Positions 18,535 to 28,231 are shown, counted from the first letter of the stretch. The stretch: 64,000 nt of DNA from Fen-1298 sp050015675 (GCA_050015675.1 JBEKAY010000017.1:1-64000); one strand, 5' to 3'. Numbers and translations are program-made. The notes: generated by a model from the letters alone, not told the origin.

Positions 18535-19116
18535 TTGAAGTCTTTTCGAGAAAAGATCTTTTCACTTCGCAGCTATACGCCAATTCCATTTCTCTTAGCG
18601 ATGGTTGTCTTTGCAAAGCCAACAGCAATAACAATGGCAACCGGATTTGTCGTCGTGACGGTTGGCGAGTTTATTCGTTTTTGGGGTGTTGCATACGCCG
18701 GAAGTTTAACGCGTGTAACAGACAGTGTTGGCGCGCCGGAAGTGATAGTGGCAGGACCGTTCGCGCGTGTTCGCAATCCGCTGTACGTTGGCAATGTACT
18801 CACGTATGTCGGTATCGGCATTATGTCGAACGCATCGTTTCCATGGCTGTTACTTGCGGCGTTGATGTGGTTCAGCTTTCAGTATTATCAAATTGTGATG
18901 GCGGAAGAAGAATTTTTGGAGAAAGAATTTGGTTCGACATATTTGGAATTCAAGCGCAACGTTCCGCGTTTTATTCCGCGCTTGTCGGCGTATGTCAATC
19001 CGGTTCAGTCAAAACAATTGTCGAACTGGAAAGAAGCGATACACTCTGAACGGCGAACGTTTCAAGCATTAAGTTTGGTACTGGTAATTCTTATTGTTCT
19101 TTGGTATGTGAGGTAA
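18535..19116 (+). CDS. Isoprenylcysteine methyltransferase-like membrane protein
   Basis: This 193-residue integral membrane protein has about five hydrophobic segments. It ends with the ICMT/phospholipid-methyltransferase signature: GPFARVRNPLYVGNV, then a membrane hairpin, then EEEFLEKEFGSTYLEFKRNVPRFIPR, which binds S-adenosylmethionine. The start is a TTG, supported by AAGGA eight bases upstream in the end of the HAD gene. It is sandwiched between the HAD phosphatase and lpxB with gaps of three bases on each side, so the three are clearly one operon. Proteins of this family methylate lipids or lipid-linked groups; the substrate is unknown. Confidence 0.8.
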   Translation: MKSFREKIFSLRSYTPIPFLLAMVVFAKPTAITMATGFVVVTVGEFIRFWGVAYAGSLTRVTDSVGAPEVIVAGPFARVRNPLYVGNVLTYVGIGIMSNASFPWLLLAALMWFSFQYYQIVMAEEEFLEKEFGSTYLEFKRNVPRFIPRLSAYVNPVQSKQLSNWKEAIHSERRTFQALSLVLVILIVLWYVR

Positions 19117-19119
19117 TCC

Positions 19120-20241
19120 TTGGTTCAGCGCGTAATGATCATTGCCGGTGAAGCATCGAGCGATTTGCATGGCTCCGGTGTTGTGCGGGAGTTGAAACGG
19201 CTCTCTCCCAATGTCGATGTGTATGGCGTCGGCGGCGACAAAATGAAGCGCGAAGGAATGGAACTTATTTACCACATCAACGAGCTTGGGTTTATGGGTT
19301 TCATGGAAGTGCTGAAACATCTTCCATTCATCAAGACGATGGAACACACTCTTGAGCAAATCATAAAGTTCAAAAGGCCGGATGTGCTGGTGCTGATCGA
19401 TTATCCTGGATTTAATCTCCGGTTTGCGCGTATTGCGAAACGCTATGATGTCAAAATCGTCTACTATATCAGTCCGCAGGTGTGGGCGTGGCATAGATCG
19501 CGTGTGAAAAAGATCCGTTCGCTTGTTGATACAATGCTGGTCATTTTTCCATTTGAGGCGGATTTCTATCGTGCAGAAGGAGTCGATGCAGAATTTGTCG
19601 GTCATCCTTTGTTGGAAGTGCTGGAATCGAAACTTGACCGGAAGAATTTCTGCAAGCGTTTTTCATTGGATGAGCAAAAACCGATTGTGGCATTGCTCTC
19701 CGGAAGCCGCAAGCAGGAGATCGACTCTATATTTCCTGAAATGCTTTCTGCAGCGCGGATGATTTCTGTGCAAAACAATGCAGAAATTGTTGTCGGTATT
19801 GCGCCAACGTTAGAAGAAAAATATTTTCGAACGCTCTACAATTTAAAAGGCGTTCATTTTATCAAGGGATTGACGTACGAAGTGATGGCGAATGCTGATT
19901 TTGCATTTGTTACTTCCGGCACGGCGACATTGGAAACGGCTTGTTTTGGAACGCCGATGTTTGTGGTGTACAAAACTTCCTGGCTGACGTACTTGATAGG
20001 CCGTGCGCTTGTGCATATCAAGAATATTGGCCTCGTTAATATTGTAGCGGGGAAAATGATTGTGCCGGAGTTTATTCAGCATAAAGCAACTGCGAAGAGA
20101 ATGGCAAAGTCGGCGATGAAATTGTTGAATGATGAAAGACGACTTGCCGATATGAAAGCAGAGCTTTCCAAAGTGAAGGTCATGCTGGGCACGATTGGCG
20201 CATCGCGGCGAGTTGCAGAACGAATATTGGAAATCAAGTAA
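19120..20241 (+). CDS. lpxB: Lipid-A-disaccharide synthase
   Basis: LpxB (GT19) joins UDP-2,3-diacylglucosamine and lipid X into the tetraacyl disaccharide of lipid A at the inner face of the inner membrane. The N-terminus IIAGEASSDLHGSGVV is the family hallmark. Other matches are VYGVGGDKMKREGMELI, LVLIDYPGFNLRFARIAK, YYISPQVWAWHRSRVKKI and VTSGTATLETACFGTPMFVVYKTSWLTYLIGRALVHIKNIGLVNIVA. The 373-residue length is typical. The start is a TTG at 19120; an ATG six codons later (MIIAGE) is the alternative. It sits in an operon with lpxK downstream, separated by a tandem repeat. Confidence 0.97.
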   Translation: MVQRVMIIAGEASSDLHGSGVVRELKRLSPNVDVYGVGGDKMKREGMELIYHINELGFMGFMEVLKHLPFIKTMEHTLEQIIKFKRPDVLVLIDYPGFNLRFARIAKRYDVKIVYYISPQVWAWHRSRVKKIRSLVDTMLVIFPFEADFYRAEGVDAEFVGHPLLEVLESKLDRKNFCKRFSLDEQKPIVALLSGSRKQEIDSIFPEMLSAARMISVQNNAEIVVGIAPTLEEKYFRTLYNLKGVHFIKGLTYEVMANADFAFVTSGTATLETACFGTPMFVVYKTSWLTYLIGRALVHIKNIGLVNIVAGKMIVPEFIQHKATAKRMAKSAMKLLNDERRLADMKAELSKVKVMLGTIGASRRVAERILEIK

Positions 20242-20293
20242 AAATAAATACAAAGTACCAAGTAAAAATAAATACAAAGTACCAAGTAAAAAG
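20236..20293. repeat. Tandem repeat of a 24-bp unit
   Basis: The unit AAGTAAAAATAAATACAAAGTACC occurs at 20236-20259 and 20260-20283, followed by a partial third copy (AAGTAAAAAG). The first copy starts within the last codons and stop of lpxB, so the repeat expansion begins in coding DNA. The array has probably grown by replication slippage. Confidence 0.8.
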
Positions 20294-20339
20294 TTGCCAG
20301 TCGTTCATTGTTACTGATAATTGACAACTGAGAAAAAGA

Positions 20340-21377
20340 ATGCGAAAACTTTTAGTGCCGTTCTCTTTGTTTTATTGGCTGGTAGTTGCTGTTCGCAATT
20401 GGTTCTTTGACATAGGAATTTTAAAATCTGAAAATGTAAGCATGCCAGTGATTTCTGTCGGTAATATTTCTGCGGGTGGCGTTGGCAAGACACCGTTTGT
20501 GGAAATGTTGATCGAAAGATTAGCAATCAATAGTCAGTTGTCGGTTGTCAGTAGAGGATATGGCAGAAAATCTTCCGGGACAATTGTGGTAAGTGATGGA
20601 CGCGGCAGTTTTACCTCAGTAGAAGAGGCAGGAGATGAACCGATTCAACTTGCACACAAATACCCAGAGCTGATAGTTGTTGTTGATGAACAGCGTGTGC
20701 GAGGAGTGTGTAAAGCCATAGAGCTTGGCGCAAAAATAATTCTGCTCGATGATGGATTTCAACATCGATATTTACATCGTGATCTTGACATCGTCATCTT
20801 AACAACAGAAGAAATTCTGAATGGAGATTTATTGCTGCCGGCTGGAAATAGACGTGAGCCATTGAAATCATTGAAGCGTGCTGATTTGATTGCAGTGACA
20901 CGATGTGCGGATACCAAAGAATATGAACACGTTTGCGCAGTGGGTCGGGAGCGTAACTCGCTTCCAGCTAAGATGCCAACCGTCGGATTGAAAACGAAAC
21001 TGAAAGCATTCAAACGTATCTCATCCGATGAGATTGTAAAAGCTGAAATAGTTACGAGTAAAAATGTAATTGCGTTCTCTGGAATCGGCAATCCGAAATC
21101 GTTTGAAGATTTATTGATGAATGCGAATGTAAAAGTCGTGAGACATATTATTTTCTCAGATCATCATTGGTACGAGGATAATGATATTAAGGCAATTATT
21201 GATGCAAGAAAACAAACAAGCACTGACTTTATTATTACGACAGAAAAAGACGCTACGCGGCTGAGAGAACGGTTTGGGAGATTTCTGGAGACGGAATCTG
21301 TAATAGTTGCCGATATTCAGCTGGAAATTATATCCGGTGAACAAAAGCTAAATGAGTTGTTAAATCGTATAAATTAA
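20340..21377 (+). CDS. lpxK: Tetraacyldisaccharide 4'-kinase
   Basis: LpxK phosphorylates the lipid A disaccharide at the 4' position. The N-terminal hydrophobic anchor (LFYWLVVAVRNWFFD) is followed by the P-loop SVGNISAGGVGKTPFVEMLIERL, then VVSRGYGRK, GDEPIQLAHKYP and the Walker-B-like ILLDDGFQHRYLHRDLDIVIL. FSGIGNPKSFEDLL, the FSDHHWYEDND stretch and TTEKDATRL near the C-terminus are also family motifs. It has 345 residues, a normal length. Together with lpxB it marks this as an outer-membrane-bearing organism. Confidence 0.97.
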   Translation: MRKLLVPFSLFYWLVVAVRNWFFDIGILKSENVSMPVISVGNISAGGVGKTPFVEMLIERLAINSQLSVVSRGYGRKSSGTIVVSDGRGSFTSVEEAGDEPIQLAHKYPELIVVVDEQRVRGVCKAIELGAKIILLDDGFQHRYLHRDLDIVILTTEEILNGDLLLPAGNRREPLKSLKRADLIAVTRCADTKEYEHVCAVGRERNSLPAKMPTVGLKTKLKAFKRISSDEIVKAEIVTSKNVIAFSGIGNPKSFEDLLMNANVKVVRHIIFSDHHWYEDNDIKAIIDARKQTSTDFIITTEKDATRLRERFGRFLETESVIVADIQLEIISGEQKLNELLNRIN

Positions 21378-21496
21378 AACTCAAGGACATAACAAAATAG
21401 TTTTTCTCAAAAACTTGTAGGACTATTCCTGCAAGAGATTCTTTAATTTCATTAAACAAATAAGAAATAATACTCACTGAAAGGATAACAATTCAA

Positions 21497-24265
21497 ATGG
21501 CAAAAGTACCAAAGTATGTGTATTTCTTCGGCAACGGAAAAGCCGAAGGTAAGGCTGAAATGAAAAATCTTCTTGGCGGCAAAGGCGCAAACCTTGCCGA
21601 AATGGTTAATATCGGGCTGCCGGTTCCACCGGGTTTCTCCATAACGACCGAAGTGTGCACCACCTATTACCAGAACAAACAAAAGTATCCGAAATCGTTG
21701 GCGAAGGAAGTTCTTGCTGCACTTGCGAAAGTAGAAAAGGCGATGGGCGCAAAGCTTGGCGATGCCAAAAATCCGTTGCTCGTTTCCGTTCGCTCAGGTG
21801 CGCGTGCATCAATGCCCGGCATGATGGACACGATTCTCAACCTTGGCCTGAACGATAAAACGGTTGCAGGCCTTATTGCAAAGACGAAGAACGAGCGTTT
21901 CGTGTATGATTCATACCGGCGGTTCGTGCAGATGTATGGCGACGTCGTGCTTGGATTGAAGCCGGTGAATAAAGACGACATCGATCCATTTGAAGAAATT
22001 ATCGAAGCGAAGAAGCATCAGAAAAATGTGAAGCTCGATACTGAACTCACAGCCGAAGATCTCAAGGAACTCGTTGTGAAGTTCAAAGCGGCGATCAAAG
22101 AAAAGACCGGACACGACTTCCCCGAAGATCCGCTGGAACAGATGTGGGGCGCTATCGGCGCAGTGTTCAGTTCATGGATGAATGACCGTGCAATTGCGTA
22201 TCGTAAAATGTACGATATTCCAGAGTCATGGGGCACTGCAGTGAACGTGCAAACGATGGTGTTCGGTAATATGGGTGAAGATTCTGGAACGGGCGTTGCG
22301 TTCACACGCGATGCTGCGACTGGAGAAAATTATTTCTACGGCGAATATTTAATGAACGCGCAAGGAGAAGATGTTGTTGCCGGTACGCGCACGCCATTGC
22401 CGATATTAAAACTGAAAGAACAGGATGCGAAACTGTACGAACAGCTGGACAAAATTCGCAAAACGCTTGAGAAGCATTATCATGATATGATGGATGTTGA
22501 GTTCACTATCCAGCAAGGCAAGTTGTTCATGCTTCAATGCCGTGTTGGAAAGCGGACTGCATTTGCCGCTATCAAGATTGCAGTGGATATGGTTGTTGAG
22601 AAACTTATTTCAGAAAAAGAAGCGTTAACACGCATCGAGCCGGATCAATTGAATCAATTGCTCCGCCCGATTTTTGACCTCAAGGAAAAAGAAGCAGCGG
22701 TGAAGTCTGAACGTTTGCTGGCGAAAGGTTTGAATGCGGGTCCAGGTGCAGCTACCGGACGTATCGTATTCAATGCTGTCGATGCAGAAGCATGGAAGAA
22801 TCGCGGTGAAAAAGTCATTCTTACCCGTATCGAAACCTCGCCGGAAGACATCAAAGGTATGGATGCTTCAGAAGGTATTCTCACTGCACGCGGTGGTATG
22901 ACCTCGCATGCAGCGCTCGTTGCCCGCCAAATGGGCAAGGTCTGTGTTGCAGGCTGCGATGAGTTGCAGATCGATTATGCAAAGCACACAATGACTGTGA
23001 AGGACAAAGTGTTGAAGGAAGGCGATTGGATTTCACTCGATGGCTCAACCGGACAGGTGATCGAAGGCAAAATTCAAACGAAGCCGTCAGAAGTACTGCA
23101 GGTGCTTGTTGAAAAAACTCTCGATCCGAAAGATGCGCCGGTCTATCAGACTTTCGAAAAAGTGATGCTGTGGGCTGATAAATATCGAACGCTGAATATT
23201 CGTACGAACGCTGATCAGCCGGATCAAGCTGCGAACGCAATCGCATTTGGCGCCGAAGGTATTGGTCTGTGCCGCACAGAGCATATGTTCTTCGGTGAAG
23301 GCAAGATCGGGCCGATGCGCGAAATGATTCTTGCTGATACTGTAGATCAACGGAAGCTGGCGCTTGCGAAACTCCTTCCATTGCAGCGGAAAGACTTCGC
23401 TGGCATCTTTGAGGCAATGAACGGAAAACCGGTTACGATCCGCACAATTGATCCGCCATTGCACGAATTTGTGCCGCACGAAGAAAAAGAACAGCGTGCA
23501 CTGGCACAATCAATGGGCATCAGTTATGAGAAGGTTAAGGAACGCGTAGAAGGATTGCACGAATTCAACCCGATGCTTGGTTTCCGCGGATGTCGTCTTG
23601 GCATTATCTATCCGGAAATCACTGAGATGCAGGCACGCGCTATTTTTGAGGCAGCCGCCGAAACGCAAAAGAAAGACATTCCAGTTGCGCCGGAAGTCAT
23701 GATTCCTCTTGTCGGCAATGTGAAAGAATTGCGGCACCAGGAAAAACTTGTCCGTGCAACTGCGGAAGCGGTGATGCAGGAACAAGGCGTGAAGTTCAAG
23801 TATATGGTCGGCACCATGATCGAAATTCCGCGCGGTGCTGTGACCGCGGATGAGATTGCAGAGGTTGCCGAGTTCTTCAGCTTCGGAACCAACGATCTGA
23901 CGCAGACAACACTCGGTGTCAGCCGCGATGATGCAGCACGGTTCCTTGTTCCTTACGTTGCAAAAGAAATATACGCGAAGGATCCATTTGAAGTGTTGGA
24001 TCGCGATGGTGTTGGCAAAGTTATGCAGATCGCCGTGGGAAAAGGTCGTGCAACGCGCCCTGGCATTAAACTTGGCATCTGCGGTGAACATGGTGGTGAA
24101 CCATCGAGCATTGAATTCTGTCATCTTATCGGTTTGAACTATGTCAGTTGCTCGCCATTTCGCGTACCAATCGCGCGCTTGGCTGCCGCACGTGCGGCGC
24201 TGTTGAATCCGACAGCCCCTGCAAAGAAAACCGGCAAAAAGACAAAAACGTCGCGCAAGAAATAA
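21497..24265 (+). CDS. ppdK: Pyruvate, phosphate dikinase
   Basis: PPDK interconverts pyruvate, ATP and phosphate with phosphoenolpyruvate, AMP and pyrophosphate. The 922-residue chain shows the N-terminal ATP-grasp domain (FGNGKAEGKAEMKNLLGGKGANLAEM, SVRSGARASMPGMMDTILNLGLN). It has the swivelling phosphohistidine domain GILTARGGMTSHAALVARQMGKVCVAGC and the C-terminal PEP/pyruvate barrel (GIGLCRTEHMFF, FSFGTNDLTQ, LGICGEHGGEPSSIEFCHLIGLNYVSCSPFRVP). A Lys/Ala-rich tail (PAKKTGKKTKTSRKK) is extra. AAAGGAT upstream gives a clear ribosome site. It is transcribed alone and is likely glycolytic or gluconeogenic depending on conditions. Confidence 0.97.
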   Translation: MAKVPKYVYFFGNGKAEGKAEMKNLLGGKGANLAEMVNIGLPVPPGFSITTEVCTTYYQNKQKYPKSLAKEVLAALAKVEKAMGAKLGDAKNPLLVSVRSGARASMPGMMDTILNLGLNDKTVAGLIAKTKNERFVYDSYRRFVQMYGDVVLGLKPVNKDDIDPFEEIIEAKKHQKNVKLDTELTAEDLKELVVKFKAAIKEKTGHDFPEDPLEQMWGAIGAVFSSWMNDRAIAYRKMYDIPESWGTAVNVQTMVFGNMGEDSGTGVAFTRDAATGENYFYGEYLMNAQGEDVVAGTRTPLPILKLKEQDAKLYEQLDKIRKTLEKHYHDMMDVEFTIQQGKLFMLQCRVGKRTAFAAIKIAVDMVVEKLISEKEALTRIEPDQLNQLLRPIFDLKEKEAAVKSERLLAKGLNAGPGAATGRIVFNAVDAEAWKNRGEKVILTRIETSPEDIKGMDASEGILTARGGMTSHAALVARQMGKVCVAGCDELQIDYAKHTMTVKDKVLKEGDWISLDGSTGQVIEGKIQTKPSEVLQVLVEKTLDPKDAPVYQTFEKVMLWADKYRTLNIRTNADQPDQAANAIAFGAEGIGLCRTEHMFFGEGKIGPMREMILADTVDQRKLALAKLLPLQRKDFAGIFEAMNGKPVTIRTIDPPLHEFVPHEEKEQRALAQSMGISYEKVKERVEGLHEFNPMLGFRGCRLGIIYPEITEMQARAIFEAAAETQKKDIPVAPEVMIPLVGNVKELRHQEKLVRATAEAVMQEQGVKFKYMVGTMIEIPRGAVTADEIAEVAEFFSFGTNDLTQTTLGVSRDDAARFLVPYVAKEIYAKDPFEVLDRDGVGKVMQIAVGKGRATRPGIKLGICGEHGGEPSSIEFCHLIGLNYVSCSPFRVPIARLAAARAALLNPTAPAKKTGKKTKTSRKK

Positions 24266-24350
24266 GCCGATGGGTAGTTCGTTAAATAACAGGAGGCGGG
24301 AAAGTTTTTTCCACTGCCTTCATGATAAAAAAATAGAAGGGATATGAGCA

Positions 24351-25388
24351 ATGAAGCTATCCGATTTCAAATATCCGCTTCCTCGTAACTTGATAGCGAA
24401 GCAACCGGCAAGTCCACGCGATCACTCGCGACTCATGGTGATGAACCGCATTGATGAATCTATAGATGAACGAAAGTTCTATGAAATTGCAGATTATTTT
24501 CAAAAGGGTGATTGTCTTGCAATCAATGAGACGCGTGTATTTCAAGCACGGCTCTATGGGAAGAAAGAAAAGACAAATGCGAAAATTGAAGTCTTCCTGT
24601 TGCGCGAACTGAACGCTGAGGAAAATATCTGGGACGTCATAGTCGATCCAGCGCGCAAAGTACGCATCGGCAATAAAATTTATTTTGATGACGGTAAACT
24701 TTGGTGTGAAGTAATCGACAATACGACTTCGCGCGGACGTACGGTGCGCTTCAATCACAAAGGTGATTTTTTCAAGATTATCGATCGCATTGGACTGACA
24801 CCTCTGCCTCATTATATCAAACGTGATGCAACCAATAAAGACAAAGACAGTTATCAGACTATCTATGCTCGTGTGGTGGGTGCTGTTGCAGCGCCGACTG
24901 CGGGATTACATTTTACGAAAACGTTGATGAAGAAACTAGAAGCGAAAGGTGTAAAGATTGCACCGGTTGTATTACATATTGGCCTCGGAACATTTCGGAC
25001 GGTTGAAGTGGAAGATCTTACGAAACATAAAATGGATTCAGAGTATTTCGAGATAACCAGCGAAACAGCAAACCTCATCAACAAGACAATCGACTCGAAG
25101 CATAACGTTTTTGTTGTTGGTACGAGTACGTGCCGCGCATTGGAATCCAGTGTCACAGTGGATGGTCACGTGAAACCGGCAAAAGGATGGACAGACAAGT
25201 TCATTTTCCCGCCTTATAGTTTCAAGGTTACGGATAAGCTGATTACGAATTTCCACCTGCCTGAATCAACACTGTTGATGTTAGCAGGTGCGTTTGCCGG
25301 ACATGAATTCTTGATGCACGGATACAAGAAAGCAATTAAGGAAGGATACCACTTTTACAGTTATGGCGATGCGATGTTGATTGTCTAA
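24351..25388 (+). CDS. queA: S-adenosylmethionine:tRNA ribosyltransferase-isomerase
   Basis: QueA transfers and isomerises the ribose of S-adenosylmethionine onto preQ1 in tRNA to make epoxyqueuosine. The 345-residue product matches along its whole length: MKLSDFKYPLPRNLIAKQPASPRDHSRLMVM, CLAINETRVFQARLYGKK, LPHYIKRDATNKDKDSYQTIYA, GAVAAPTAGLHFT and ITNFHLPESTLLMLAGAFAG. The start follows an AGAAGGGA site. No queuosine-synthesis partners are nearby. A clear hairpin terminator follows the gene at 25412-25476. Confidence 0.96.
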   Translation: MKLSDFKYPLPRNLIAKQPASPRDHSRLMVMNRIDESIDERKFYEIADYFQKGDCLAINETRVFQARLYGKKEKTNAKIEVFLLRELNAEENIWDVIVDPARKVRIGNKIYFDDGKLWCEVIDNTTSRGRTVRFNHKGDFFKIIDRIGLTPLPHYIKRDATNKDKDSYQTIYARVVGAVAAPTAGLHFTKTLMKKLEAKGVKIAPVVLHIGLGTFRTVEVEDLTKHKMDSEYFEITSETANLINKTIDSKHNVFVVGTSTCRALESSVTVDGHVKPAKGWTDKFIFPPYSFKVTDKLITNFHLPESTLLMLAGAFAGHEFLMHGYKKAIKEGYHFYSYGDAMLIV

Positions 25389-25411
25389 GTTGTCTGGTGG
25401 TTTAGTTTTTT

Positions 25412-25476
25412 AGGAGGGTGTTTTATTTCTGATGAAATTGTGACCGGAAATAGAACTCCCTTCTGATTTTTTTATT
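25412..25476 (+). terminator. Rho-independent terminator after queA
   Basis: AGGAGGGTGTT (from 25412) pairs with AACTCCCTTCT over 11 positions with one mismatch and one wobble. The stem continues inward through TATTTC / GAAATA, and the hairpin is followed by GATTTTTTTATTT. It lies 24 bases after the queA stop. Confidence 0.6.
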
Positions 25477-25510
25477 TAACTAATGTTACGCAGAAAGCTA
25501 TAAAATATTG

Positions 25511-25632
25511 CCACGACCCTTCAGGTCGTGGTTTTATATCTCTATAAGAACTGGGCTTTAGCCAAAACGATTCTAACTATGGCTAAAGCCGATAAAATTT
25601 GCAAGATGTTTCCACAACGTAAACGTCGTGGC
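25511..25632. repeat. Cluster of palindromic intergenic repeats
   Basis: CCACGACC-CTTCA-GGTCGTGG (25511-25531) is a perfect 8-bp hairpin. It is followed by GGCTTTAGCC (25554-25563) and its reverse complement GGCTAAAGCC (25581-25590), then a CCACAACG...CGTCGTGG pair. The arrangement suggests a composite dispersed repeat, not a regulatory site. Confidence 0.6.
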
Positions 25633-25697
25633 TATAAATAAACTTACCTTATGAAGCATCAGTATATAAAATTTTTACTCCTGAGGGATTTGTAGAA

Positions 25698-26417
25698 ATG
25701 TCTAAATCAAGGCCGAAAGTATTTGCAATTGTTCCAGCCGCAGGATCAGGCACACGAATTGGCGGAGATATTAAGAAGCAGTTTCTGCCGTTGAATGGAA
25801 AACCGATCATCGTGCATACACTGCAACAATTCGAACATTGTCCGGATGTTGATGAAGTGGCGCTTGCTCTTCCGGAGTCGGCGATGTCTGAAATGGAAGC
25901 AATCGTTGAGCGGTTCCGGCTGCATAAAGTCAGCAAAATGGTAATGGGCGGTGCGAAGCGGCAGGATTCGGTTCGCAATGTGCTGAACCGGTTGGCACTG
26001 AAAGAATCAGACATCGTTCTTGTGCACGATGGTGTGAGACCGTTCATTGAAATAAAACGCATCGCACATCTTTTAAAAGTATGCAAAGAATATGGTGCGG
26101 CGGTGCTGGCAGTTCAGCCGAAAGATACGATTCGGCGTTCAACAGGAGGCGGTTTTTTCGATCAGACATTGGATCGCACAGCGCTTTGGCTGATTCAAAC
26201 ACCGCAGGCGTTTCGCGCGAAATTATTAGTAAAGGCATTCGAAAAAGCAAAGAAGGATAAGTTTTATTCAACTGATGAAGCGGCGCTTGTTGAGCGGCTC
26301 GGTGTAAAAATTCGTATTGTGGAGGGAAGTTATGACAACATCAAAATCACAACACCGGAAGATTTAGAATTCGGGTCGCTTATCTTTGAGCGTTGGCGAA
26401 TGAAATCGTGGATGTAA
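25698..26417 (+). CDS. ispD: 2-C-methyl-D-erythritol 4-phosphate cytidylyltransferase
   Basis: IspD makes CDP-methylerythritol in the non-mevalonate isoprenoid pathway. The 239-residue product has the nucleotide-binding signature VPAAGSGTRIGGDIKKQFLPLNGKPIIVHTL, then VMGGAKRQDSVRNVL, VLVHDGVRPF, ALWLIQTPQAFR and DNIKITTPEDLEF. There is no fused IspF domain. It is followed by plsY and gpsA on the same strand with gaps of under 70 bases, so the three may be co-transcribed. Confidence 0.96.
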   Translation: MSKSRPKVFAIVPAAGSGTRIGGDIKKQFLPLNGKPIIVHTLQQFEHCPDVDEVALALPESAMSEMEAIVERFRLHKVSKMVMGGAKRQDSVRNVLNRLALKESDIVLVHDGVRPFIEIKRIAHLLKVCKEYGAAVLAVQPKDTIRRSTGGGFFDQTLDRTALWLIQTPQAFRAKLLVKAFEKAKKDKFYSTDEAALVERLGVKIRIVEGSYDNIKITTPEDLEFGSLIFERWRMKSWM

Positions 26418-26485
26418 GTTGCTTCTTGCTGCCAAAATGAATATCTTACATTTGTCTTGTTGAAGCTTGAATAAAGGAATGATGT

Positions 26486-27169
26486 ATGATAAATATGGTT
26501 ATTGTCGTGCTCTTGAGTTATATCGTAGGATCGATTCCGACAAGCGTTATGCTTTCCAAGTGGCGGCATGGATTTGATATTCGCAGCAAAGGAAGCGGAA
26601 ATGCGGGAGGCACAAATGTATTCCGAGTACTCGGCTGGAAATCGGGTGTGTTTATTATCATTGTAGATGCATTGAAAGGTGTCCTTGCGACGACGGTTAT
26701 TGCGCGTTTGTTCTGGGATCCGACATTGCCATTTTACAATCACACGCCGTTTGACGATTTTACTATTATCCAAATGATCTGCGGCGGCGCAGCGATAATC
26801 GGTCATGTTTGGACTATGTTTGCCGGATTCAAGGGTGGAAAAGGTATTGCAACAGGTGCAGGAATGCTGATCGGCATTGCACCGACGGAATTTGCAGTAT
26901 CTGTAGCCGTATTCCTCATATTTTTCTTCGCATTCAGGTATGTCTCGCTCGGTTCCATTATGGCAGCGGCATCTTTTCCGTTATCGCTTATCATTCGATA
27001 TAATATTCTCTCGGATGAAATTCATAGCTATAAAACATTGGTGTTCTTCAGTACCGGTATTGCACTCTTCCTTATTTATTCGCACCGCGCTAATATCAAG
27101 AGGTTGATTGAAGGAACTGAACGGAAAATTACATCGTCGAAAAGTAAAACTGATACGGTCGAATCTTAA
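26486..27169 (+). CDS. plsY: Acyl-phosphate:glycerol-3-phosphate acyltransferase
   Basis: PlsY adds the first acyl chain to glycerol-3-phosphate from acyl-phosphate in the inner membrane. The 227-residue product has five or more membrane segments and the conserved loops GSIPTSVMLSK, GSGNAGGTNVFRVLGWKSG and GFKGGKGIATGAG. A GTGxxxR-type C-terminal loop is replaced by SHRANIKRLIEGTERK, as usual in the family. AAAGGA precedes the start. Next comes gpsA, which supplies its substrate, so this is a functional pair in phospholipid synthesis. Confidence 0.95.
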   Translation: MINMVIVVLLSYIVGSIPTSVMLSKWRHGFDIRSKGSGNAGGTNVFRVLGWKSGVFIIIVDALKGVLATTVIARLFWDPTLPFYNHTPFDDFTIIQMICGGAAIIGHVWTMFAGFKGGKGIATGAGMLIGIAPTEFAVSVAVFLIFFFAFRYVSLGSIMAAASFPLSLIIRYNILSDEIHSYKTLVFFSTGIALFLIYSHRANIKRLIEGTERKITSSKSKTDTVES

Positions 27170-27226
27170 ACTACGCGCAATTCCAAGGAAGGCACTGAAT
27201 TTCTATTCTCATGTGCCATCAATGAT

Positions 27227-28231
27227 ATGAAGATAACTATTCTTGGTGCCGGCAGTTGGGGAACTACTCTCGCTCTCGTACTACACGACAACCATCACCA
27301 CGTCAATATCTGGACGTTTGATAATGAGCAAGCAGACCTTATACGCGAGAAGCACGAGAACCCTCAATTTCTTCCCGGTGTTATTCTTCCATCTGAAATA
27401 AAAATTACTACCGACATCGAAGCTTCGTGCCACGAACGCGATATGATTGTCGCGGCTGTGCCATCTCAGTTTCTTCGTTCCGTTCTCCAGCGCATTGCTC
27501 ATCTCGATTTGCAACATACGGTCATCTGTAATGTCGCCAAGGGTATCGAGAACGGTTCTTTGATGACCATGTCAGAAGTTTTATTGGATGTGCTTATGCA
27601 CGAACGCCGTGAGAATATAGCGATTCTCTCTGGACCAAGCCATGCGGAAGAAGTCAGTTTGAAAATGCCGACGATGGTTGTGTCGGCTTCTTTTAAAATG
27701 AAGACAGCGAAGATTGTACAGGAAGCGTTTGTCAACGATTATTTTCGGGTCTATGTAAATGAGGATATTCGCGGAGTGGAATTAGGCGGCGCTATAAAAA
27801 ATGTTATTGCAATTGGAGCTGGGTTGAGCGATGGCGCAGGTTTTGGGGATAATACTAAGGCGGCAATTATGACGCGTGGAATCTATGAAATTACGCGGCT
27901 CGGCGCTAAAATGGGAGCGCAGCCAATTACGTTCGCAGGCCTTTCCGGTATGGGAGATTTAATTGTCACTTGTATGAGCCACCACAGCCGCAATCGCTTT
28001 GTTGGCGAGGAAATTGGGAAAGGCAGAAACGTTGCTGAAGTGCTGAGCGATATGACAATGGTTGCGGAAGGCGTTGCTACGGCAAAATCCGTTCATCAGC
28101 TTGCACAGAAGCATCGCGTCGATATGCCGATGGCGGAAGAAGTCTATAAAGTACTTTTTGAAGATAAAAATGCCCGTCAAGCGACACTCGACCTCATGCT
28201 TCGCGATACACGCGGTGAAGGCGCACATTAA
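27227..28231 (+). CDS. gpsA: Glycerol-3-phosphate dehydrogenase [NAD(P)+]
   Basis: GpsA reduces dihydroxyacetone phosphate to sn-glycerol-3-phosphate. The 334-residue product starts with the Rossmann fingerprint ITILGAGSWGTTLALVL. It carries AILSGPSHAEEV and the catalytic-lysine block VELGGAIKNVIAIGAGLSDGAGFGDNTKAAIMTRG, followed by FAGLSGMGDLIVTCMSHHSRNRFVG. Length and motifs are normal. It lies directly after plsY, forming a coherent phospholipid-precursor pair. Confidence 0.97.
   Translation: MKITILGAGSWGTTLALVLHDNHHHVNIWTFDNEQADLIREKHENPQFLPGVILPSEIKITTDIEASCHERDMIVAAVPSQFLRSVLQRIAHLDLQHTVICNVAKGIENGSLMTMSEVLLDVLMHERRENIAILSGPSHAEEVSLKMPTMVVSASFKMKTAKIVQEAFVNDYFRVYVNEDIRGVELGGAIKNVIAIGAGLSDGAGFGDNTKAAIMTRGIYEITRLGAKMGAQPITFAGLSGMGDLIVTCMSHHSRNRFVGEEIGKGRNVAEVLSDMTMVAEGVATAKSVHQLAQKHRVDMPMAEEVYKVLFEDKNARQATLDLMLRDTRGEGAH

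Larger units (their letters stand above)
25389..25697. other. Gap with terminator and palindromic repeats
   Basis: This stretch holds the queA terminator (25412-25476) and a cluster of inverted repeats (25511-25632). A purine-rich GAGGGAT before the ispD ATG is the ribosome site. No small gene is evident. Confidence 0.5.

Noticed and set aside
21483..21493. AAGGATAACAATT before ppdK, similar to part of the lac operator
   Set aside because: The match is short, AT-rich and overlaps the ribosome site; no symmetric operator is present.
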